Source: DATJGR01 sp041739525
GTDB lineage: Bacteria; Pseudomonadota; Gammaproteobacteria; Pseudomonadales; Azotimanducaceae
Assembly (NCBI GenBank): GCA_041739525.1
Contig: JBGSNQ010000158.1
Coordinates: 1-64,000, forward strand
Reading direction: 5' to 3'
DNA length: 64,000 nt
The notes below the pieces were generated by a model, which was not told the origin of the DNA, did no database searches, and saw only the letters and a list, made by a program, of their open reading frames with translations. The position numbers and the translations under genes are program-made. Shown piece after piece: positions 41,520 through 51,862 of this stretch (positions are counted from its first letter, which is position 1; each line of letters opens with the position of its first letter).

Positions 41520-42695
41520 GTGCTCGGCGCTCGCGCGATGCGCGCGTTCGCAGACGGCTTCGTCTCGTTGCTGCTGCCGGTCTATCTGCTCGAACTCGGC
41601 TTCGGCACTTTGGCGATTGGTTCGATCATCACCAGCACTCTGCTCGGGTCAGCGCTGCTGACGTTCTGGATCGGCGTCGTCGCGCACAAGTATCCGCGTC
41701 GTTCGATGCTGCGAAGTGCATCTCTCCTCATGCTGGCGACAGGTGCTGCATTTGCGCTGTCGACCGACTACTGGCCGCTACTTCTCGTCGCATTCATCGG
41801 CACGATCAACCCGACAGCGGGTGACGTCAGCTTGTTCCTTCCACTCGAGCAGACGGTGCTGGCGCAGTCAGTATCGCCGGCCGATCGAACCGGATTGTTC
41901 GCCCGCTACAGCCTCGTCGGCACATTATTCGGCGGTATGGGAGTGCTCATGGCGGCGATTCCGGAACTGCTGGCATACACCTGGAGCATCAATCGCATCG
42001 GCGCAACGCAGCTCATGTTTGCAGCGTACGGTGTGCTGGGGCTCGTTGCGCTCGCGTTCTACTCGCGCCTCTCGCCGGCGGTAGAGGCACCAACCGCGAC
42101 ACCGGTCGCGTTGGGTCCTTCGAAGGGCATCGTGTACCGGCTGACGCTACTGTTCGCGCTCGACTCGTTCGGTTCCGGCTTCTTCGTTCAGTCGATGCTG
42201 GCACTGTGGCTGTATCAGCGCTTCGGTCTGTCGGTATCGACCGCTGCTTCGATCTTCTTCTGGGCCAGCCTGTGCTCGGCGGTGTCGTTTCTCATCGCGG
42301 TGCCGGTTGCAAAGCGCTTCGGCCTGATCAACACGATGGTGTTCACGCACTTGCCGGCAAATTTGTTTTTGATGGGGCTTCCGTTCGCGCCGAATCTTCC
42401 GGTCGCGATTGCGTTGCTGCTGGCGCGCGGTTTGTTGCAGCAGATGGACGTACCGACGCGCACCTCGTACGTGATGGCGGTGGTAACGCCGGAAGAGCGT
42501 CCGGCGGCAGCGAGCGCAACAGCGGTTCCCCGCAGCCTCGCCGCCGCGGTGAGCCCTTTGTTCGCGGGTTACCTGTTCGCGTTATCTACGTTCGGATGGC
42601 CGCTGATCATTGGCGGCGCCCTGAAGGTCATCTACGACGTGTTGCTGCTGGTACAGTTTCGTCGCATCCGTCCTGACAGCGAACGTCCGTCCTGA
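41520..42695 (+). CDS. MFS transporter
   Basis: A roughly 391-aa integral membrane protein with about 10-12 hydrophobic helices, two halves around a central loop near residue 195, and MFS-type loop sequences (HKYPRRSMLRSASLL after helix 2). The substrate is unknown. The start is uncertain: the frame is open far upstream without a good start; GTG 41520 is taken as the most likely, ATG 41538 is the next choice, and no Shine-Dalgarno is visible for either. Confidence 0.8.
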   Translation: MLGARAMRAFADGFVSLLLPVYLLELGFGTLAIGSIITSTLLGSALLTFWIGVVAHKYPRRSMLRSASLLMLATGAAFALSTDYWPLLLVAFIGTINPTAGDVSLFLPLEQTVLAQSVSPADRTGLFARYSLVGTLFGGMGVLMAAIPELLAYTWSINRIGATQLMFAAYGVLGLVALAFYSRLSPAVEAPTATPVALGPSKGIVYRLTLLFALDSFGSGFFVQSMLALWLYQRFGLSVSTAASIFFWASLCSAVSFLIAVPVAKRFGLINTMVFTHLPANLFLMGLPFAPNLPVAIALLLARGLLQQMDVPTRTSYVMAVVTPEERPAAASATAVPRSLAAAVSPLFAGYLFALSTFGWPLIIGGALKVIYDVLLLVQFRRIRPDSERPS

Positions 42696-42735
42696 CAGCG
42701 AAAGCCGCCCTGCCAGAAAAAGAAACAAGCCGCGT

Positions 42736-43788
42736 TCAGCGGTTCGGGCCGCGATCCATCGGGTAGGGCTGCCATCGTTCGAGCGTCGTGCGCGGCAAAA
42801 CGGTTGGGTTGACGCAACTCATCGGCCACTTACCCTTCAACACGAGCGCCACTTCCCGACCGACGCGGCGCCGCGTTTCGGGACGCATCCGCGACGTTGC
42901 CGACGCGACGTGCGGCGTAACGATAACGTTGGGCATTGCCAGCAACGGGTTGTCGAGAGAGGGGGGTTCCTGCTCGAGCACATCGAGCCCCGCGGCGGCG
43001 ATCTCGCCCGCCCGCAGCGCCTTGATCAAGGCCGTTTCGTCGATGGTCGGCCCGCGCCCTGTGTTCACGACAACGGCGGTGCGCTTCATCGCCGCGAACT
43101 GCGCGGTAGACAACATGTGGCGCGTCTCGTCATTCAAGGGCGCGTGCATCGAAACGTAGTCGGAACGTTCGAGCAGTTCGGCCAACGAAACCGGCTCTAC
43201 ACCTTCGGCGCTGATGGAAAGCTCGCTCACATAAGGATCGTGGGCGATGACGTGCAGACCGAACGCCTTTGCCCGGCGCGCCACACATCGTGCGACGTTG
43301 CCGAATGCGATGAGCCCCAGCGTTTGTCCCATCAACCGCGGCACATGCGACAACAGCGGCCGCCCCTTGAACCAGTCGCCGGATGCGGCCATCTGATCCA
43401 TCTGTTTCGTACGCCGTCCGGCAGCCAACAACAGCATCATGGCGTGGTCGGCGACTTCTTCGATGAAAACATCGGGTACGTTCGTGACGACGATTCCCGC
43501 CGCAGTAGCCGCATCGACGTCGACCATGTCCACGCCGACGCTGCCGACACCGATGACTACACAGCGCTCGAGGCCGGAGATGATCTGGCTGTCGATCTGG
43601 ATGCCCCACGACGTGATCAATGCGTCTGCATCCGCGGCGCCGGCGAGAAATTCCGCAGCGGTAGCGCCTGGTACTTCGACAAGGTCGGCAACGCGATCGA
43701 GCGCCTCGAGTTCGAGCGCATATCGCTCGGCGATGTTGCCGGCTTGCGCGATCGCCGGCAGCTGAATAGCAACCTTCTTGCGCGTCAT
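42736..43788 (-). CDS. D-2-hydroxyacid dehydrogenase
   Basis: A 350-aa NAD-dependent enzyme. The Rossmann loop is the unusual GLIAFGNVARCVA rather than GLGxIG. Catalytic Arg in VNTGRGPTID, Glu in LDVLEQEPP and His in VTPHVAS are all present. Typical reactions reduce 2-keto acids to D-hydroxy acids. Its ATG overlaps the stop of the acyl-CoA ligase gene (ATGA), so the two form an operon. Confidence 0.88.
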   Translation of the reverse strand: MTRKKVAIQLPAIAQAGNIAERYALELEALDRVADLVEVPGATAAEFLAGAADADALITSWGIQIDSQIISGLERCVVIGVGSVGVDMVDVDAATAAGIVVTNVPDVFIEEVADHAMMLLLAAGRRTKQMDQMAASGDWFKGRPLLSHVPRLMGQTLGLIAFGNVARCVARRAKAFGLHVIAHDPYVSELSISAEGVEPVSLAELLERSDYVSMHAPLNDETRHMLSTAQFAAMKRTAVVVNTGRGPTIDETALIKALRAGEIAAAGLDVLEQEPPSLDNPLLAMPNVIVTPHVASATSRMRPETRRRVGREVALVLKGKWPMSCVNPTVLPRTTLERWQPYPMDRGPNR

Positions 43789-45503
43789 GCGGACACCTTG
43801 CGCCCCGCGGCTTGCAGACTGGCGATCGCTTCTTCGCGCAAGCCGCGCTTGTAGATCTTGCCGGATGCGATTCTCGGAAGTTGCTCCTCGCGCACCCACA
43901 CATGTTCCGGCACTTTGAACCGCGCGAGGTGGGCAGCGACGTGAGCGCGTACGTCGTCAGGCGACATCTGCATTTTCGGTTTCACCATGACGACGGCCGC
44001 AATCGATTCGCCGAGACGTTCGTCCGGCACACCGAATACGGCGCATTCGGACACGCATGGGTGGTCGTAAATGGCGGCTTCGACTTCCTGGCAACCGATG
44101 TTCTCGCCACCGCGAATCACCATGTCCTTGGCGCGATCGGTGATGAACACGAAGTCTTCGTCGTCCATGTGCCCGATGTCGCCGGAACAGACCCAACCGT
44201 CCTTCAGCGTATCGCGTGTCGCATCCGGCTTGTTCCAGTAACCGCGGAAGTTCTGCGCACCGTGGATCCAGATCTCGCCCGTTTCGCCGCGCGGCACTTC
44301 GCGGCCGTTGGGGTCGACGATCTTGATCGTCACCATCGGCGGAATCGGCCGTCCGCAACTGCGTCCGCGCTCCAGGAGATCCGCACCTGAGATGCTCGTG
44401 CCAAGACCGTTCGTTTCGGTCATGCCGTAGCCGGTGCCCGGCACGCCGGATTTCAGTTCCTTTGCGATCTGACGGGAGTGCTCGGGTGCCATCGCAGCGC
44501 CGCCGCCACCCATCGATTTCAGAGAACGCGTGTCGTACTTGTGGAAGTTCGGCGACTGCACCATCTCCCACGACATGGTCGGTACGCCATTGAACGACGT
44601 TACGCGTTCGGCCTCGATCAAACGCAGCGACTCCTCGGGATCCCACTTGTACATGCCGACCAGTTTGCGACCGGGGCGGAAAGAAGACATGAACTGCACG
44701 TTCAGGCCCGACACGTGGAACAACGGCACGGTGAGGATCATCGCAGGCGGAAACTCCGGCGATTCTTCAGCCAGGGCCGGGTTCAGTTCTACGGCGATCG
44801 CGGCGCCACATTCCCAACCCATCACCGCGTGGATGATGCTGCGATGTGTGGCCAGCACGCCTTTTGGATGAGCGGTCGATCCGGAGGTGTAGAGAATCGT
44901 CGCATTCGAATCGGACGCGACGTTCGGTTCCGGCATCGTCTCGCTCGCACCATCGATGAACTGTTGCCACGTCTGCACGCCGTCGTTCGAAGCGGCGATA
45001 TGGTCCGCCCGAAGGGCGATCAGCCGTAGCTTGCGAGTGGCGCACAGCGGCAGCACGCGTTCCAGACGTTCGGCGTCTGCGAACAGGAACTCGAGACCGC
45101 TGTCGTCGATTCCGTAGGCGAGTTCCTCGCTCGACCACCACGCGTTCATCGTCACCGCCACTGCGCCAATCGACGTGATGCCCATGAAGGCGAATAGCCA
45201 CTCGGGATAGTTACGGGCGGCAATGCCGACGCGGTCGCCTTGTTGGACGCCGGCGCCGATCAGCCCGTGCGCAACGCGCGCGGCTTGTCGCCAGGATTCG
45301 TCGAACGTGTAGCGCTCGGCCTGATACACGTAGAAGTCTTTATCAGCGTGCACGAGGCTCGACCGATACAGCTCGCGCAAGTTCGCGGGCGCGTTCTTGA
45401 ATACGCGGAACGCAACGCCATCGATCGACTGTGGCACGACTTCGTAGGGTTGACCGGCCGCGGTCACCCGCGCGGACGCCGCCCGTATGGCTTCGATCAT
45501 CAT
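43785..45503 (-). CDS. AMP-dependent acyl-CoA synthetase/ligase
   Basis: A 572-aa adenylating enzyme of full length. The P-loop-like motif LYTSGSTAHPKGV, the YGMTETNG motif and the late Lys in ASGKIYKRGL are intact, as is the hinge region with FVFITDRAKDMVIRGGENI. It should activate a carboxylic acid to an acyl-CoA; chain length cannot be read. AGAGG precedes two ATG codons in a row. It is divergent from the aldolase gene and coupled to the hydroxyacid dehydrogenase. Confidence 0.9.
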   Translation of the reverse strand: MMIEAIRAASARVTAAGQPYEVVPQSIDGVAFRVFKNAPANLRELYRSSLVHADKDFYVYQAERYTFDESWRQAARVAHGLIGAGVQQGDRVGIAARNYPEWLFAFMGITSIGAVAVTMNAWWSSEELAYGIDDSGLEFLFADAERLERVLPLCATRKLRLIALRADHIAASNDGVQTWQQFIDGASETMPEPNVASDSNATILYTSGSTAHPKGVLATHRSIIHAVMGWECGAAIAVELNPALAEESPEFPPAMILTVPLFHVSGLNVQFMSSFRPGRKLVGMYKWDPEESLRLIEAERVTSFNGVPTMSWEMVQSPNFHKYDTRSLKSMGGGGAAMAPEHSRQIAKELKSGVPGTGYGMTETNGLGTSISGADLLERGRSCGRPIPPMVTIKIVDPNGREVPRGETGEIWIHGAQNFRGYWNKPDATRDTLKDGWVCSGDIGHMDDEDFVFITDRAKDMVIRGGENIGCQEVEAAIYDHPCVSECAVFGVPDERLGESIAAVVMVKPKMQMSPDDVRAHVAAHLARFKVPEHVWVREEQLPRIASGKIYKRGLREEAIASLQAAGRKVSA

Positions 45504-45653
45504 CGGTGTTGCCTCTCTTAAGGAAAAAAGGGCTTGAAGGACAAAAATTCTGACACGCGTTGCTGGGACTGTCAGCCGTTCAGGCCGATGCGTTGACGCA
45601 ACCGTCCCTGCACTGCAGGCTGCAGTCTACGGGTTGCGAAAAGGCGGAACATC

Positions 45654-46445
45654 ATGCGGGCGAACAAAGCGTTGAGGGCGTGGCGGGAACGGAAGGGAAC
45701 CGTCGGCGGTTGGTTGTCGATCGGCAACGCTTACACGGCAGAGGTGATGGCGAATCTCGGGTTCGACTGGCTGTGCGTCGACCTTCAGCACGGCCTCATC
45801 GACTATCCGGATCTGATTGCGATGTTGCCCGCAATCTCCACCACCGAAACGACGCCGATCGTCCGCGTGCCATGGAACGAGCCGTACGAAATCATGAAGG
45901 CGCTCGATGCGGGCGCCTATGGCGTGATCGTGCCCATGGTGAACAATCGCGAGGAGGCGCTGCGCGCGGTAAGCGCGTGCCGCTATCCACCGGACGGATT
46001 GCGCTCGTTCGGTCCCATTCGGGCGGCGCTTTACGGCGGCCGCGGCTATTCGCTGGAGGCGAACGCCGAGATCGCGTGCATCGTGATGATCGAGACTGCG
46101 GAGGCGCTCGAGAATCTGCACGACATCGTGACGACCCCCGGTGTAGACGGCGTGTACGTCGGTCCGTCCGACCTCGCGCTGGCGCTGGGCCTGCCGGCCA
46201 TCGGCGACAACAACCATCCGAAGCACGTTGCAGCAGTTGAACGGATCCGCGTTGCGTGTGCGGAGGCGGGCGTCGCGATCGGCATCCACACGTCGAGCGT
46301 CGAATACACGCGCCGCTATCTCGCGCAGGGGTTCCAGTTCGTCACCCTGGGCAGCGATAGCGGCTTCATGGGTCGCGCGGCGAACGAAGATCTGCGCGCC
46401 GCGCGCGATACGGCGAAGCGCGATCTGGAAAAAACGGGCTACTGA
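45654..46445 (+). CDS. HpcH/HpaI-type aldolase (citrate lyase family)
   Basis: A 263-aa class II pyruvate aldolase. Family signatures are WLCVDLQHGLIDY, the metal-binding Glu in IVMIETAEALENL and Asp in GVYVGPSDLALALG. Such enzymes split 4-hydroxy-2-keto acids to pyruvate and an aldehyde. With the divergent ligase and hydroxyacid dehydrogenase it may form a small catabolic unit. Its last seven bases overlap the 3' end of the convergent sensor kinase gene. Confidence 0.9.
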   Translation: MRANKALRAWRERKGTVGGWLSIGNAYTAEVMANLGFDWLCVDLQHGLIDYPDLIAMLPAISTTETTPIVRVPWNEPYEIMKALDAGAYGVIVPMVNNREEALRAVSACRYPPDGLRSFGPIRAALYGGRGYSLEANAEIACIVMIETAEALENLHDIVTTPGVDGVYVGPSDLALALGLPAIGDNNHPKHVAAVERIRVACAEAGVAIGIHTSSVEYTRRYLAQGFQFVTLGSDSGFMGRAANEDLRAARDTAKRDLEKTGY

Positions 46446-48763
46446 ACGACGGCGGGGGCGGCCGAACGGCGAACGTTGAGCCGCACGGCCTCCAGCAGGT
46501 CTTCTATTCTGAACGGCTTGCTCAGAACCTGCGCTACGCCGAGATCTGCAATACGCGCCTTATCAGCCTTGTCAGCGTAGCCGGTGATGATGACGACCGG
46601 CGGTGGCTTCGGCAGCGAGCGAGCCAGTTCTGCGACTTCCAATCCCGACACCTGCGGCATCGATTGATCGGTGAGAATCAGCGCCAGCTCGTTGAAATGT
46701 GCGCCGACGTAGTCGAACGCTGCGACGCTGTCGTTGAACACCAACGCCTGATAACCGGCGTTCAGCAGCACCTCGCCGATGAAATTCCCCACGGACACTT
46801 CGTCGTCGACTACGAGGATATGCCCGTCGGGCGAAGGTTCTGCAGATGCGCCCGTCTGACGCTGCGACTGCTCCACCGGCAACAGAACGCGGAACGTCGT
46901 GCCGCGTGGGCTCGTCTCGACCGTTACGTGGCCTTCATATTCGTGCACCAGCGTGTGAATCAGCCACAGCCCGATACCGGTGCCGCTGCCGGGCGCACGC
47001 GTCGATACGAACATGTCGAAGATCCGGGGCAACAATTCCTCGCTGATGCCGTGGCCGGTGTCGGCCACCGCAATTTCCACGAACTCGCCGCTCAACGCCG
47101 CATCACAAGAGGCGCAGCGCCCTTGAGCGCTGACGCAGCCGACGCGTACGTCGATGCGGCCGTTGCCGCTGATCGAGTCGCGCGCGTTGATCAAGAGGTT
47201 CAGCACGACCTGCTGCAGTTGCACGGGGTCGATCTCAACCGCAGGCTCGTTGTCCGCCGCGGTCGTCTCCATGTGAATGGTCTTCGGAATGGCCGCGCGC
47301 AACATGCGCGACACTTCGGCAATGCTGTCACTGACTTTGATGATGGCCGGCTTGCCTCGATGCGCGCGCGTGAATGTGAGCATTTGCGAGATCAGATCGC
47401 GCGCGCGTTGCCCGGCGGAAATTACTTCGCGCAGATAGCCGTGCACCTGCGTCGGGTCCGCACCCGCCGGTGACGCCAGCGACAGTTCGGTGTAACCAAT
47501 GATGCTCGCCAGGATGTTGTTGAAGTCGTGCGCAATTGCACCGGCCAACTTGCCGATCGCTTCCATCTTGCTTGCTTGTTGCAGCTGCGTTTCCAGATTC
47601 AGTCGATCCTGCTCGGACTGTTTCTGGGCGGTGACGTCTTCGATGCTCGCGATCAGGCACGGCTCGTTGTCGATGTCGAGCGTGCGACCCGTTACCCGAA
47701 AATAGCGACGGATGCCGAGAAAACTGCGCTCGAGCATCGTTGCATGCCGGCGAGGTGAATGAGTCAGTCCTTCGACGAAAGCGGCACGCTGTTCGGCATC
47801 GCCCCACACCGACAAGTCCGACGTGTTATGCGCCGAACCGAGTTCATCCATCATCCGTGCGAAATTGTCGTTCGCCTCGATCAAATGGCCATCGGACAGC
47901 CGGCTGATGAAAACCGCGTCCGGACTGTTCATGAACAACGCGTAGAACTTCTGTTGGCTCTGTGCCAGGGCGCGCGCGGTACGACGCGACTCCGTGACGT
48001 CGCGCAGAATGCCGTAGGTGCCGGCAAATTCCGCGGCTTTCGGCCGGGTGCCGTCATACAGACCCATGGCCGAGAGTTCCATGACGTGCAGGCGGCCGCG
48101 CGGGTCGTGGTATTCGAACTCGAGGTGCTGCGTTGCGCGCTCTCCGGTGCGGCGTTCGTCGATATGGTGCTGCAACTGCGATCGCAAATCCGGCGCGACA
48201 AGCACGCTCCAGTCGCGGCCGATCAGCGCTTCGCGGTGATAGCCGAACACATCGCGCAGTTGGTCGTTAAGGAAGGTGAAGCGACCGGCGACATCGAGCA
48301 TGTAGATCAGGTCGGGTGATGCGTTGATGAGGAACGCGTCGCGACGATTCGCAGCTTCCTTCTCGTCGAGCATTTCACGGTTCTCACGCTCCAGCTGCGT
48401 GCGGATGACGGCGTTGCGAACGCTCGCCAGCAACTGCTCCGGCTCGTACGGTTTCGGCAGGTAGTCGTACGCACCCAGGCGCAGGATCGGCGTGATTTTC
48501 GCGACGTGCGACTCGCCGCTTACGACGATCGTCTTCAGTCCGTTCGAATCCGTGCCGAGTGCCTGCAACATGTCGATGCCCGACATGTTCGGCATGTCGA
48601 GATCGAGGATGAGTACGTCCACGCCTTCGGCTTTGATGCGGCGTAGACCTTCCGAACCTTCGAGTTCGAAGTCGACCGAGTATCCGTGTGCGCTCAACAA
48701 TTCGCGCACGCTGGCGGCATGCCCCGCGTCGTCGTCGACTACGAGAACCTGAGCACTCGACAT
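46439..48763 (-). CDS. Hybrid sensor histidine kinase with two receiver domains
   Basis: A 774-aa cytoplasmic protein with the order receiver (Asp in LILDLDMPN, about residue 54), PAS (about 140-255), PAS (270-385), HisKA with IAHDFNNILASIIGY near residue 410, ATPase (LLINARDSI, DTGHGIS, GTGIGLWLIH) and a C-terminal receiver (LILTDQSMP). CASC in the ATPase region is a curious Cys pair. No membrane segment is seen. It probably relays an internal signal; output partner unknown. Confidence 0.88.
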   Translation of the reverse strand: MSSAQVLVVDDDAGHAASVRELLSAHGYSVDFELEGSEGLRRIKAEGVDVLILDLDMPNMSGIDMLQALGTDSNGLKTIVVSGESHVAKITPILRLGAYDYLPKPYEPEQLLASVRNAVIRTQLERENREMLDEKEAANRRDAFLINASPDLIYMLDVAGRFTFLNDQLRDVFGYHREALIGRDWSVLVAPDLRSQLQHHIDERRTGERATQHLEFEYHDPRGRLHVMELSAMGLYDGTRPKAAEFAGTYGILRDVTESRRTARALAQSQQKFYALFMNSPDAVFISRLSDGHLIEANDNFARMMDELGSAHNTSDLSVWGDAEQRAAFVEGLTHSPRRHATMLERSFLGIRRYFRVTGRTLDIDNEPCLIASIEDVTAQKQSEQDRLNLETQLQQASKMEAIGKLAGAIAHDFNNILASIIGYTELSLASPAGADPTQVHGYLREVISAGQRARDLISQMLTFTRAHRGKPAIIKVSDSIAEVSRMLRAAIPKTIHMETTAADNEPAVEIDPVQLQQVVLNLLINARDSISGNGRIDVRVGCVSAQGRCASCDAALSGEFVEIAVADTGHGISEELLPRIFDMFVSTRAPGSGTGIGLWLIHTLVHEYEGHVTVETSPRGTTFRVLLPVEQSQRQTGASAEPSPDGHILVVDDEVSVGNFIGEVLLNAGYQALVFNDSVAAFDYVGAHFNELALILTDQSMPQVSGLEVAELARSLPKPPPVVIITGYADKADKARIADLGVAQVLSKPFRIEDLLEAVRLNVRRSAAPAVVQ

Positions 48764-48849
48764 TTTTCCCCGAGCCGGTTCAAGACCGGCGTGTCACTTA
48801 CGGAAGTTCCCCAGCTGCCTCATACTAGTGGCGAGTCGCGGAGGTTTCT

Positions 48850-48882
48850 ATGTATTTTGCGCAGCGGTCGCGCGGTCAATGA
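48850..48882 (+). CDS. Ten-codon upstream ORF before rmuC
   Basis: ATG 48850 has a strong GGAGG (48840-48844) five bases upstream and encodes MYFAQRSRGQ. Its stop TGA overlaps the ATG of rmuC (ATGA). The rmuC start itself has no Shine-Dalgarno, so ribosomes probably reach it by translating this leader peptide. Confidence 0.45.
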   Translation: MYFAQRSRGQ

Positions 48883-50318
48883 CCGAGGCTTTCACCGCAC
48901 AGGTATTAGCGGGTCTCATCGGTGTCGTCCTCTCCGCGATCCTCTTCTTCTCGATGCTCGGTCGCAAGACGCGCGCTGCGTTCGAAGACGGTTTGCAAAG
49001 GCAGGCCGAACGGGCGAATGCGGATCATCAACTTCTCGAAGAACGGCTCGACGCCAAAGGTCGCGAGAGCGTTCGCCTCGATCAGGCACTGAAGGCCGCT
49101 ACGCAGGCGCTCGTCACGAGCGAGGAAGAGAATCGCCGCTTGCTCGCCGACAATGCAGCGCTGCTGGCGCGACTCGACGAAACGAATCGTGCGTTCTCCG
49201 AGAAGGAGGCGCTCTTCAAAGAAACGGGCGCATCGTTGAAGCAGGAATTCGAACTGCTCGCCAACAGAATCTTCGAGGAGCAGGGCCAATCGTTTGCGCG
49301 CAGCAATCGCGCGCAGATCGATGGGTTGCTGACACCATTTCGGGAGCAGATCACCGAATTCAAGCAACGCGTGGAACAGGTGTATCACACGGAGTCGAAG
49401 GATCGTGCGTCGCTGTTGACCGAGGTCCGCAACCTGCATCGCGCCAGCGACAAGATCAATCAGGAAGCCGAGAACCTGGCAAAAGCGCTGAAGGGCGATA
49501 AGCGACTTCAAGGGAATTGGGGCGAACTCGTCTTGGAGCGGGTGCTCGACGAGTCGGGATTACGCAAGGATCACGAATACACGTTGCAGGCGACCCGGCG
49601 CACCGAAGAAGGCGACGCGAAGCGTCCCGACGTGATCATTCATCTGCCCGACGAGAAAGACATCATCGTCGATTCGAAGGTGTCGCTCGCCGCATACGAA
49701 CGTGCGGTAGCCGCGGAAGACGACGCCGTACGCGAGAACTTCCTGCGGCAACACGTCAACGACCTGCGTGCGCAGGTGAAGCGCCTTTCCGAACAGGAGT
49801 ACGACCGGTTGCTCGGCGTGCGCTCGCTCGACTTCGTGCTGTTGTTCGTGCCCATCGAGTCGGCTTTCATGCTAGCGATGGAGTACGACCAGGGACTGTT
49901 CTCGGAGGCGTTCAACAAGCGCATCGTCATCGTCAGCCCAACGACACTGCTGATGACGCTGCGCATCATTCACAACGTCTGGCGTTACGAGAAGCAGACG
50001 AAGAACGCGCAGGAAATCGCCCGCCGCGCCGGCGCGCTGTACGACAAGCTTCGCCTCGTAATGGAAGACATGGTGAAGTTGGGTTCGCTGTTGCGCACCG
50101 CCGACGAGAGTTATCAGACCGCGATGCAGAAGCTCGCGAGCGGCAAGGGCAACCTGGTACGGCAGGTCGAGCATTTCCGCGAGTTGGGCGCCAGCGTGCG
50201 CCGTCCGTTCCCACGCGAGCTAATCGACACCGCGGAGGATGCTTCGGAACTCGACCCTCTCGATGCCTTAGCCGAACTGACGCTGCCGGACAATTTGCCG
50301 GAAGACTCCGACGCCTGA
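48879..50318 (+). CDS. rmuC: DNA recombination protein RmuC
   Basis: A 479-aa protein. An N-terminal membrane helix (VLAGLIGVVLSAILFFSML) is followed by a long coiled coil (about 30-170) and the RmuC nuclease-like domain with RLQGNWGELVLERVLDESGL, RPDVIIHLPDEKDIIVDSKV and LLFVPIESAFMLA. It limits inversions at short repeats. The frame is open further up to a GTG at 48828, but the overlap with a leader ORF and family N-termini favour 48879. It is convergent with fumC. Confidence 0.93.
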   Translation: MTEAFTAQVLAGLIGVVLSAILFFSMLGRKTRAAFEDGLQRQAERANADHQLLEERLDAKGRESVRLDQALKAATQALVTSEEENRRLLADNAALLARLDETNRAFSEKEALFKETGASLKQEFELLANRIFEEQGQSFARSNRAQIDGLLTPFREQITEFKQRVEQVYHTESKDRASLLTEVRNLHRASDKINQEAENLAKALKGDKRLQGNWGELVLERVLDESGLRKDHEYTLQATRRTEEGDAKRPDVIIHLPDEKDIIVDSKVSLAAYERAVAAEDDAVRENFLRQHVNDLRAQVKRLSEQEYDRLLGVRSLDFVLLFVPIESAFMLAMEYDQGLFSEAFNKRIVIVSPTTLLMTLRIIHNVWRYEKQTKNAQEIARRAGALYDKLRLVMEDMVKLGSLLRTADESYQTAMQKLASGKGNLVRQVEHFRELGASVRRPFPRELIDTAEDASELDPLDALAELTLPDNLPEDSDA

Positions 50319-50322
50319 CACG

Positions 50323-51711
50323 TTATTCCTGGATTCCGCCCTGTGTGAGCTTCCGCGGATCGAGCAGGCGCGCCAGATCCTTCCGATCGAGGTCGGTCAT
50401 CTCGACAGCCACGTCGATCACCGCTCTGCCTTCTTTGTAGGCACGCTTCGCGATCTCGGCCGCCTTCTGATACCCGATGATCGGGTTCAGCGCAGTCACG
50501 AGGATGGGATTACGCGCGAGCGCCGCGTCGAGGTTGTCTTGCCGCACGCTGAAGCCGCGGATCGCGTCATCCGCCAGCAGGCGCGACACGTTTGCGAGCA
50601 ACTCGATGCTCTGCAACAGATTCAACGCGATCACCGGCAGCATCACGTTCAGCTGAAAGTTGCCTGACTGGCCGCCGATCGTAATCGTCGCGTCATTGCC
50701 GATCACTTGCGCCGCAACCATCGCGGCGGCTTCCGGAATCACAGGATTCACCTTGCCCGGCATGATGCTGCTGCCAGGTTGAAGCGCGGTCAGTTCGATT
50801 TCACCCAAACCGGCGAGCGGACCGCTGTTCATCCAGCGCAGATCGTTGGCGATCTTCATGATGCTGACCGCTATCACCTTCAACTGCCCGGAAAGTTCTA
50901 CGGCGGTGTCCTGTGACGACAACGATTCGAAGAAGTTGTCGCTCGGGCGCAAGGCGAGCCCGGTTTCCTTCGACAGTTGTGCGGCGATGCGCGCTGCGAA
51001 TTCCGGGTGCGCATTGATGGAGGTGCCTACAGCCGTGCCGCCTTGCGGCAACGCATACAGGCGCGGCTGAACCGAGTGAATCCGGGCGATGCCGTTGCGA
51101 ATCTGCGCGGCCCAACCGCCGAGTTCCTGGCCCAGCGTGATCGGCATTGCGTCCATCAGGTGCGTTCGACCGGTTTTCACAACGTCACCAACCGTCGCCG
51201 CTTTCGTCTCGATTGTTTCGGCCAAATAGGTCAGCGCCGGCAACAGCAAATCGTTGACGGCCAGCGCGGCCGACAGATGAATCGCGGTGGGAATGACGTC
51301 ATTCGAACTCTGGCTCATGTTCACGTGGTCGTTCGGATCAACAACCGTCTTTGCGGCGCGCGAGGCAAGGGTGGCCAGCACTTCGTTCGCGTTCATGTTC
51401 GTGCTGGTGCCGGAGCCGGTCTGAAATACGTCGATGGGAAACTGGTCATCGTGAACGCCGCTGCCTACCTGCGCCGCCGCGGCCTCGATGGCGGCGCCGA
51501 TGCCGCGCTCCAGCAAGCCGAGGTCCACGTTTACACGTGCGGCCGCTGCTTTTATTCGACAAACCGCGTGAATGAACCGTGCCGGCATCGGCATACCCGA
51601 AATCGGGAAATTCTCGACGGCGCGCTGAGTCTGTGCCGCATAGAGCGCATCCACCGGCACCTGCATTTCACCCATGCTGTCCTTTTCGATGCGCGTCTTC
51701 CTTCTGGTCAC
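50323..51711 (-). CDS. fumC: Fumarate hydratase, class II
   Basis: A 462-aa oxygen-stable fumarase. RIEKDSMGEMQVP at the N-terminus, GSGTSTNMNANEV, HVNMSQSSNDVIPTA and the lyase signature GSSIMPGKVNPV are all present. It interconverts fumarate and malate in the TCA cycle. A longer frame to 51801 exists, but GTG 51711 has GGAG six bases upstream and gives the usual length. Confidence 0.95.
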   Translation of the reverse strand: MTRRKTRIEKDSMGEMQVPVDALYAAQTQRAVENFPISGMPMPARFIHAVCRIKAAAARVNVDLGLLERGIGAAIEAAAAQVGSGVHDDQFPIDVFQTGSGTSTNMNANEVLATLASRAAKTVVDPNDHVNMSQSSNDVIPTAIHLSAALAVNDLLLPALTYLAETIETKAATVGDVVKTGRTHLMDAMPITLGQELGGWAAQIRNGIARIHSVQPRLYALPQGGTAVGTSINAHPEFAARIAAQLSKETGLALRPSDNFFESLSSQDTAVELSGQLKVIAVSIMKIANDLRWMNSGPLAGLGEIELTALQPGSSIMPGKVNPVIPEAAAMVAAQVIGNDATITIGGQSGNFQLNVMLPVIALNLLQSIELLANVSRLLADDAIRGFSVRQDNLDAALARNPILVTALNPIIGYQKAAEIAKRAYKEGRAVIDVAVEMTDLDRKDLARLLDPRKLTQGGIQE

Positions 51712-51862
51712 TGTTGGCTCCGTCCGTGCAACACCGTTGTTGCGAGTGTTGGGCTGCGTTCTTTGCTGCGCCTTAGGGAACCCGTTGGACAATCTGAACA
51801 CAAAACGAGACGGGGTTCACATAACGTCTGCGGCTAAGCATCACTGCGCCGCATAGAGGCGT

